A DNA stretch of 7,417 nt. Origin: JAFLCM01 sp964510955. Lineage in GTDB: Bacteria > Planctomycetota > Phycisphaerae > Phycisphaerales > UBA1924. The notes under the pieces were generated by a model. It saw nothing but the letters and a program-made list of their open reading frames with translations. It had not been told where the DNA came from and made no database searches. The translations under genes and the position numbers were made by a program. The DNA lies in contig CAZEDW010000072.1 of assembly GCA_964510955.1 (NCBI GenBank), forward strand, positions 1 through 7,417, given 5' to 3'. The stretch's first letter is position 1. Every line of letters starts with the position of its first letter. This document shows, piece by piece, positions 1 to 4,032 of the stretch.

Positions 1-1
1 C

Positions 2-316
2 CTGGCCCGCGCGCTCGCGCCCGCGCGGGCGGGGCCGCGCAGCGCGGGGCTGGCGCGAAAACTCAGCGACGGCCCCGGCCTCGAACTCCCGAGCTGGCTG
101 CCCATGCTCTGCCCGTGGGCGACCTGGCTTTCGCCCCATCCCGCGTTCGAGCGCGGCGTGGATCGCCTTCCTCCCCGCCAGCGCGGCGCCCTCCGCGTCC
201 GCTACGCGCTCGACGGCACTGCGCTGACAGCGTCTCAGATCAGGTCACGCTTCGGGATCGGCCCCGCCGGACTCGCCCGCGCATACCGGCGCGCGGTCGC
301 CATCGGGCGCCTCTGA
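2..316 (+). CDS. C-terminal part of a protein with a sigma-70 region 4-like HTH (5' end outside window)
   Basis: This frame is open from the left edge and stops at TGA 314-316, giving 104 visible residues; the start lies upstream of the window. Third codon positions are almost all G or C, while the overlapping frames give Arg/Pro-rich translations, so this is the coding frame. Near the C-terminus, visible residues 54-104 read VDRLPPRQRGALRVRY, then LTASQIRSRFGIG, then an Arg-rich helix. That resembles sigma-70 region 4 and related helix-turn-helix domains (LPxRQRxAL...RY...LT..EIA..LGIS). By family this would bind DNA at a -35 element or operator. The first ~50 visible residues are Ala/Arg/Pro-rich with a Trp-containing stretch and match nothing I recognise. 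It could be an ECF-like sigma factor or another HTH regulator; the missing N-terminus prevents a decision. The coding call is fairly sure and the function tentative. Confidence 0.6.
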   Translation: MARALAPARAGPRSAGLARKLSDGPGLELPSWLPMLCPWATWLSPHPAFERGVDRLPPRQRGALRVRYALDGTALTASQIRSRFGIGPAGLARAYRRAVAIGRL

Positions 317-335
317 CCCGATGATCCGCGCCGCC

Positions 336-372
336 CCAAAAAGAACGCCGCCCGCGGTTTGGCGGGCGGCGT
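336..372 (-). terminator. Intrinsic terminator for the minus-strand receiver-like gene
   Basis: A perfect 11-bp G+C-rich stem pairs 345-355 with 362-372 around a 6-base loop (356-361). On the minus strand the stem is followed by TCTTTTT (complement of 338-344), the classic hairpin plus U-run layout. On the plus strand no T-run follows, so the minus strand is its natural direction. It lies about 150 bases past the stop of the 524-925 gene and 20-30 bases past the stop of the convergent plus-strand gene, so it may insulate the two. Confidence 0.7.
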
Positions 373-523
373 GACACAGGAGGAACGCTCGTGGTTGGGT
401 CGCCGGCTTGCATTGCCCCGCGACACCCAGGGACAGCGTCACCCCGCGTCAGAACCGGCGCGCCGGATCAAAGAATCTTTGAGCGCATTCCAAACCCCGG
501 GTCACCGGTGAAACGCTTTACTC

Positions 524-925
524 TCAGCGCGCCCCCGCTTGGACTTCGTCCAGTTCCACCAGAACCCGGTCGAGCGTTTTCTCGAGCGCCCCGCGGGTCA
601 GCACCCGGTCGCAACCCGCCTCCTGGGCCGCGCGCAGCGCGCCCGTGGCCACGTGCGGCCCGAACGCCACCACCCGGACGGGCCTGCAATTCCCGGCATT
701 TCCAGCCCCACCTCCGGAACGCGGCGCCCCACGGAGCATCGCCACCAGCGCCAGCGCCGTTTCGGGCGCATCCAAGTCCACGATCAGCCCGCGAACATCC
801 GAGTCCCCCAACCGGGCACCCAACATCTCGGCGTTTCGAACCGGGCGAGCCTCGATTCCCAGCGCCTCGGCGGTGCACTTGATCTTCGTTGCCCAGAGCA
901 AATCCGCCGCGAAGTAGGCTATCAT
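524..925 (-). CDS. Small degenerate response-regulator receiver-like protein
   Basis: The product is 133 aa, starting with ATG at 925 (MIAYFAADLL) and ending with TGA at 524-526. The frame is open upstream of 925, but those extra residues are Pro/Arg-rich and the ATG follows a purine-rich AGGGGGAAGGA, so 925 is chosen. The pattern of hydrophobic strands and helices suggests a CheY-like receiver fold: MIAYFAADLL (beta1), an Ala-rich helix, RGLIVDLDAP (residues 46-54, beta3 with D50 in the phospho-acceptor position and Pro at +4), RVVAFGPHV (beta4), then GALRAAQEAGCDRVLTRG (alpha4-beta5). Key residues look degenerate: there is only one acidic residue (D8) where a receiver has an acidic pair, FG stands in place of the beta4 Ser/Thr, and T/R in place of the beta5 Lys. 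A Gly-rich insert sits near residues 66-80. No output domain is present. It may be a non-phosphorylated pseudo-receiver that binds a partner; the partner is unknown. It is divergent from gdhA with a 175-base gap. Confidence 0.7.
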   Translation of the reverse strand: MIAYFAADLLWATKIKCTAEALGIEARPVRNAEMLGARLGDSDVRGLIVDLDAPETALALVAMLRGAPRSGGGAGNAGNCRPVRVVAFGPHVATGALRAAQEAGCDRVLTRGALEKTLDRVLVELDEVQAGAR

Positions 926-1100
926 TCCTTCCCCCTTTTCAGGCCGGTGGTGGGCCGGCCGGGGCGACTTGGTTTCAGACGACGAGGGCGGATGTTCCCC
1001 GGCTGAGCCAGCCGAGTCACGCCGAATCACCCGACCCACCGGTCCGGGAAGGCGTGGCACCCTCCAAACAACCCGAACACCATCAACAAGAGAGTACACC

Positions 1101-2432
1101 ATGGCCGCCAAAGCCAGCATCGCCTCCCCGAGCCGTCAGAACCTGGGCAGCCCCGTCTTCGACGAGCTGGGCATGGAGCGCGATCCCGACAACCTGTACC
1201 TGCAGACCATCGACGCCGTCCTCCACGCCGCCGAGGTCATCGGCGTCCCGCACCACGTCCAGCTCATCCTCGCGCAGCCCAAGAACGAGATCATGGTCCA
1301 CTTCCCCGTCCAGATGGACGACGGGCGGTACCAGCTCTTCAAGGGCTACCGCGTCCAGCACAACAACGCCCGCGGTCCCTACAAGGGCGGCCTGCGCTTC
1401 CACCCCGATGTCTCGCTCGACGACGTCAAGAGCCTCGCCTGCCTTATGACCATGAAGTGCTCGCTGGTCCGCATCCCCTTCGGCGGCGGCAAGGGCGGCG
1501 TCAAGTGCGACCCGCGCTCGCTCTCCAAGGCCGAGCTCTGCCGCGTCGTCCGCCGCTTCGTCAGTGCCATCGCCCCGCAGATCGGGCCCGACTACGACAT
1601 CCCCGCCCCCGACGTCGGCTCCAACGCCCCCATGATGGCCTGGTTCGCCGACACCTACGCCAACATCACCCGCGGCCAGGCCGACGCCATGGCGGTGGTC
1701 ACCGGCAAGCCCGTCGAGGTTGGCGGCTCGCTGGGGCGTGAGAAGGCCACCGGCCAGGGCGTCATCGACGTGCTCATGGAGATGATGCCCGCCATGAACA
1801 TGGACCCCAAGAAGTCCACGTTCAGCCTCATCGGCTACGGCAACGTCGGCTCGTGGTCCGGCAAGCTCTTCGCCGACCGCGGCGCCAAGCTCATCACCGT
1901 GATGGACCACACCGGCGCCATCATCAACAAGAACGGCATCGACACCCGCAAGCTCGACGAGCACGTCATGAAGACCGGCGGCGTCGGCGGCTTCACCGGC
2001 GCCGAGAAGTGCAGCGAGAAAGACTTCTACTCCACCAAGGTCGACGTCTTCATCCCCGCCGCCCTCGAGCAGATGATCAACCAGGACAAGGCCCAGCTGA
2101 TGGACTGCAAGCTGGTCGCCGAGGCCGCCAACGCCCCGACCACCCCCGCCGGCGAGCGCATCCTGCTGGGCAAGGGCGTGGAGATCCTCCCCGCCATCCT
2201 GTGCTCCGCGGGCGGCGTCACCGTCTCCTACTTTGAGTGGGTGCAGAACAAGACCCAGAAGGCCTGGGACATCGAGCGCGTCGACAACGAGCTGAACCAC
2301 CACATGGTCGCCGCCGCCCGGCGCGTCATCGACGCCCGCAACAAGTACCGCGTCGACCTCCGCACCTCGGCGTACATCGGGGCCCTGGAAGCCATCGCCA
2401 AGGCCTACGAGCTCCGCGGCATGTTCCCGTAA
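1101..2432 (+). CDS. gdhA: Glu/Leu/Phe/Val dehydrogenase family: glutamate dehydrogenase
   Basis: The 443-aa product is full length for the hexameric (small) GDH family. It catalyses reversible oxidative deamination of L-glutamate to 2-oxoglutarate and ammonia with NAD(P), in the cytoplasm, linking nitrogen and carbon metabolism. The N-terminal substrate domain carries RGPYKGGLRF (K95), MTMK (K119), the catalytic lysine in PFGGGKGG (K131) and PAPDVG (D171). These sit at a constant +6 offset from the K89/K113/K125/D165 set known in Clostridium symbiosum GDH. The Rossmann domain follows, with GYGNVG at 245-250; an acidic residue after the next strand (VMDHTG, D269) hints at NAD preference, which is inference. 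EAANAPTTPAGERIL (341-355) and GGVTVSYFEW (371-380) complete the family signature. ATG 1101 is chosen because upstream in-frame residues look non-coding; a weak AAGAGAG precedes it by 6 bases. It is apparently monocistronic, with a terminator 58 bases past the stop. Confidence 0.97.
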   Translation: MAAKASIASPSRQNLGSPVFDELGMERDPDNLYLQTIDAVLHAAEVIGVPHHVQLILAQPKNEIMVHFPVQMDDGRYQLFKGYRVQHNNARGPYKGGLRFHPDVSLDDVKSLACLMTMKCSLVRIPFGGGKGGVKCDPRSLSKAELCRVVRRFVSAIAPQIGPDYDIPAPDVGSNAPMMAWFADTYANITRGQADAMAVVTGKPVEVGGSLGREKATGQGVIDVLMEMMPAMNMDPKKSTFSLIGYGNVGSWSGKLFADRGAKLITVMDHTGAIINKNGIDTRKLDEHVMKTGGVGGFTGAEKCSEKDFYSTKVDVFIPAALEQMINQDKAQLMDCKLVAEAANAPTTPAGERILLGKGVEILPAILCSAGGVTVSYFEWVQNKTQKAWDIERVDNELNHHMVAAARRVIDARNKYRVDLRTSAYIGALEAIAKAYELRGMFP

Positions 2433-2489
2433 AAGGGTTCACCGCGGCGGCGCGGAGAGCACGGACAGGGTCAGTTGTTCTGAAAGACC

Positions 2490-2513
2490 ACGCCCGCCTT
2501 TGGCGGGCGTTTT
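2490..2513 (+). terminator. Intrinsic terminator of gdhA
   Basis: A perfect 9-bp stem (2490-2498 with 2502-2510) with a TTT loop is followed by TTTTC (T-run 2510-2513). It lies 58 bases after the gdhA stop and 58 bases beyond the stop of convergent fliS. On the minus strand the hairpin is followed by GGTCTTTCA, so some activity for fliS is possible but weaker. Its core, TTTGGCGGGCG, is identical to 11 bases of the hairpin at 345-372. Confidence 0.88.
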
Positions 2514-2570
2514 CATGTCAGGCGCGGTTTTTCACGTGGGACGCACGGGCCCCATTGGTCCCCGTCCCCC

Positions 2571-3077
2571 TCACGCCGACACCGACAGTGCCGCACGTCC
2601 TTCGCCGCCGGTCATCACACCCGTGCGCGCCGGCGCCGCCGGAGCCGCCCGCCCCAGCGCCTCGGCGGCCTCGGCCACCGGGTCGCGCCCCTGGGCGCGC
2701 TCGCTCGACAGCTTCTCCATCAGCAGCACCCACGTCTCGCGCTCGTACTGCATCAGCTCAATGACCTCGTCAACCTTGGCCAGGTCCTTTTCCAGCGACC
2801 CCTCGGTCAGCCGCGTGTACATGTAGGTGTAGAGCCCGCTCAACCGCCCGCACAGCTCCGGCGCGGCGCTGTGGTCCAGCGTGTTGATCAGCTCCATCAG
2901 GATCGCCTTGGCGTTGGTGAAGTTCTCGAAGACCTTCTCCCAGTTCCGCCCCGCCAGCGCCTCGCGACCACTCTGCATGAACCGGATCGAGCCGTCGATC
3001 AGCAGCAGGCGCAGCTCCTCGCGGCTGGCGGTCAGCACCTTGGTCCGGAAGTACGGGTTGTTGACGTCGAACTGCAT
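2571..3077 (-). CDS. fliS: Flagellar export chaperone FliS
   Basis: The 168-aa product starts with ATG at 3077 and stops with TGA at 2571-2573. FliS binds the disordered C-terminal part of flagellin in the cytoplasm, prevents premature polymerisation and delivers it to the flagellar type III export gate. The N-terminus shows the family pattern: NNPYFRTKVLTASREEL (6-22), then LLLIDGSIRFM (24-34), matching the typical TASPEEL...LYDGAIRF. Further amphipathic helices run through NFTNAKAILMELINTLD (52-68) and LSGLYTYMYTRL (79-90) to about residue 127, the usual full length of FliS. Beyond this there is an extra ~40-residue Ala/Pro/Gly-rich tail that looks disordered. No other flagellar gene is in the window, so it is separated from fliD/fliC. 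There is no Shine-Dalgarno upstream of the ATG. A weak FliA-like promoter candidate lies just upstream. Convergent with gdhA, divergent from smpB. Confidence 0.9.
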   Translation of the reverse strand: MQFDVNNPYFRTKVLTASREELRLLLIDGSIRFMQSGREALAGRNWEKVFENFTNAKAILMELINTLDHSAAPELCGRLSGLYTYMYTRLTEGSLEKDLAKVDEVIELMQYERETWVLLMEKLSSERAQGRDPVAEAAEALGRAAPAAPARTGVMTGGEGRAALSVSA

Positions 3078-3214
3078 GGGCGTGTGGGACTATCGGACGG
3101 CCCCGGCCCCGGCTTGATGAATAACCCGATCGGACCGAAGCCTCGCCCGGTGCCGCCGACGGGTGGGCAGGAAGTGCCGGTCGTCGGGGCGGTGGGGCAG
3201 GGGAAGGGGAATGC

Positions 3215-3242
3215 GGGACGTGGGACGTGGGATGTGGGATGT
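3215..3242. repeat. Heptanucleotide tandem repeat, (GGGAYGT)x4
   Basis: Four perfect-phase 7-base units: GGGACGT, GGGACGT, GGGATGT, GGGATGT. They are followed by a degenerate G/T/A-rich continuation to about 3283. On the minus strand, in the direction of fliS, the units read ACRTCCC. Part of the array is inverted-complementary to 3329-3344. Confidence 0.85.
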
Positions 3243-3344
3243 GGAATGGGAGAATTGTGGATTTGGGGTTTTGGATTGGAGAGTTGACTGGAATCATCGC
3301 CACCACAGATGCCGGCCCCGGCCGCCGTCACATCCCACGTCCCA
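3221..3344. repeat. 16-bp inverted repeat spanning the fliS-smpB gap
   Basis: Positions 3221-3236 (TGGGACGTGGGATGTG) are the exact reverse complement of 3329-3344 (CACATCCCACGTCCCA), separated by 92 bases. The repeat arms are built from the local heptamer units. A transcript crossing both could form a long-range stem, but each gene's own transcript may contain only one arm. Confidence 0.8.
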
Positions 3345-3350
3345 AATCTC

Positions 3351-3370
3351 AACTCCCAACTCCCAACTCC
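3351..3370. repeat. Heptanucleotide tandem repeat, (AACTCCC)x2.9
   Basis: AACTCCC at 3351-3357, AACTCCC at 3358-3364 and AACTCC at 3365-3370 make a second 7-base-period array. It sits 25 bases before the smpB start and shares the TCCC core of the inverted array at 3215-3242. It forms part of a 66-base C-rich, nearly G-free leader. Confidence 0.8.
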
Positions 3371-3394
3371 AGCATCCCACCCTACCCTTCGCCC

Positions 3395-3880
3395 ATGGCC
3401 TCGGGCAAGCAGAAAAACCCCAACGAGCCGGAGATCAACAACCGGCGCGCCCACCACGACTATCACGTCAGCGAGACGCTCGAAGTCGGCATCGCACTGG
3501 TCGGCACCGAGGTCAAGAGCATCCGCGCCGGCAAGGCCTCGCTCGCCGAGGGCTACGTTCTGGCGCAGGCGTCTCCGCTTGCCCTGACGCTGCACGGCCT
3601 GCACATCGACGAATACTCCGCCGCCGGGCGCGGCGCGCTCCAGCACCGGCCCACCCGCACCCGCACCCTGCTGGCCCACGCCCGCGAGATCCGCAAGCTC
3701 CATGACAAGGCCCAGGTCAAGGGCTTCACCCTCGTCCCGCTCAAGATGTACTTCAAGGGCGGGCGCGTGAAGCTGCTGGTCGGCGTCGCCCAGGGCAAGA
3801 AGAGCTACGACAAGCGCGAGGACCTCAAGGCCAAGACAGCCAAGCGGGACATGGACCGGGCGATGTCGCGCCGGGTCTAG
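3395..3880 (+). CDS. smpB: SsrA-binding protein SmpB
   Basis: The 161-aa product is of normal family length. SmpB binds the tRNA-like domain of tmRNA (SsrA) and brings it to stalled ribosomes for trans-translation, which tags the nascent peptide and releases the ribosome. The family core is clear: INNRRAHHDYHVSETLEVGI (14-33), LVGTEVKSIRAGKASLAEGY (35-54), RTRTLLAHAREI (88-99) and GFTLVPLKMYFKGGRVKL (110-127). The basic C-terminal tail is GKKSYDKREDLKAKTAKR (134-151), which by family knowledge enters the decoding centre and mRNA channel. The frame is open upstream to 3227, but that extension is translated repeat DNA, so ATG 3395 is chosen; it has no Shine-Dalgarno and lies directly behind a C-rich leader. 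The tmRNA gene is not seen in this window. No clear terminator follows. Confidence 0.96.
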   Translation: MASGKQKNPNEPEINNRRAHHDYHVSETLEVGIALVGTEVKSIRAGKASLAEGYVLAQASPLALTLHGLHIDEYSAAGRGALQHRPTRTRTLLAHAREIRKLHDKAQVKGFTLVPLKMYFKGGRVKLLVGVAQGKKSYDKREDLKAKTAKRDMDRAMSRRV

Positions 3881-3961
3881 CCACCCCGCGCCCCCGCCGG
3901 CGTCACGCCGCCGCGCGAACGAATAGCCCCTCCCGAAGTTCCGAGAACTCGCGGAAGACTC

Positions 3962-3990
3962 TTGGAACCCGCGCGAGTCCCCGGTACGCT
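3962..3990 (+). promoter_or_regulatory. Possible promoter of the giant beta-helix gene
   Basis: TTGGAA (3962-3967), a 17-base spacer and TACGCT (3985-3990) form a weak sigma-70-like pair, 43 bases before the start codon. GGAACC at 3964-3969 also resembles an ECF sigma -35 element. A 7-bp hairpin (3992-3998 with 4004-4010) follows at the expected transcript start. All matches are imperfect, so this is only a candidate. Confidence 0.25.
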
Positions 3991-4018
3991 GGGTCGGGGC
4001 GAGCCCGACCGGGCGCCC

Positions 4019-4024
4019 AGGGAG
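4019..4024 (+). promoter_or_regulatory. Shine-Dalgarno of the giant beta-helix gene
   Basis: AGGGAG lies 8 bases before ATG 4033, a good match to the anti-SD with normal spacing. It is the clearest ribosome binding site in the window and fixes the start of this gene; gdhA, smpB and fliS have weak or no SD. Confidence 0.7.
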
Positions 4025-4032
4025 ATTGAGCC

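Larger units (their letters stand above)
3078..3394. promoter_or_regulatory. Divergent fliS-smpB intergenic region with mirrored C-rich leaders
   Basis: This 317-base gap has no convincing gene. It must hold the promoters of both divergent genes, although no clear sigma-70 promoter is visible. The central part differs from everything around it. From 3191 to 3287 the plus strand has only 4 C residues in 97 bases, and none in the 61 bases 3227-3287. From 3329 to 3394 it has only 3 G residues in 66 bases. Read in the direction of each gene, both leaders are therefore C-rich and G-poor. Heptamer repeats occur on both sides, and a 16-bp inverted repeat joins them (3221-3236 with 3329-3344). The 3078-3190 part is ordinary G+C-rich DNA. 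Confidence 0.55.

Noticed and set aside
391..882. A plus-strand 163-codon frame with a perfect AGGAGG (378-383) seven bases before GTG 391.
   Set aside because: Its translation is Pro/Arg/Ala-rich with no domain-like pattern and it is antisense to the receiver-like gene, whose frame shows a plausible fold. The SD match is the only support.
1055..1070. TGGCAC upstream of gdhA, resembling the -24 element of a sigma-54 promoter.
   Set aside because: The -12 element is absent: AAAC stands where TTGC or at least GC is required.
1083..2303. A 406-codon open frame on the minus strand opposite gdhA.
   Set aside because: It is a codon-bias shadow: the translation is a Val/Gly/Asp/Leu-rich mirror of a G+C-rich gene, while the plus strand encodes an unmistakable glutamate dehydrogenase.
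3215..3370. The repeats between fliS and smpB as a CRISPR array.
   Set aside because: The units are 7 bases, directly tandem without spacers, and occur in opposite orientations; there are no 24-40 base repeats and no cas genes.
3896..3912. A small hairpin just after smpB as a possible terminator.
   Set aside because: The stem is only 5 bp and no T-run follows, so it cannot be supported as an intrinsic terminator.
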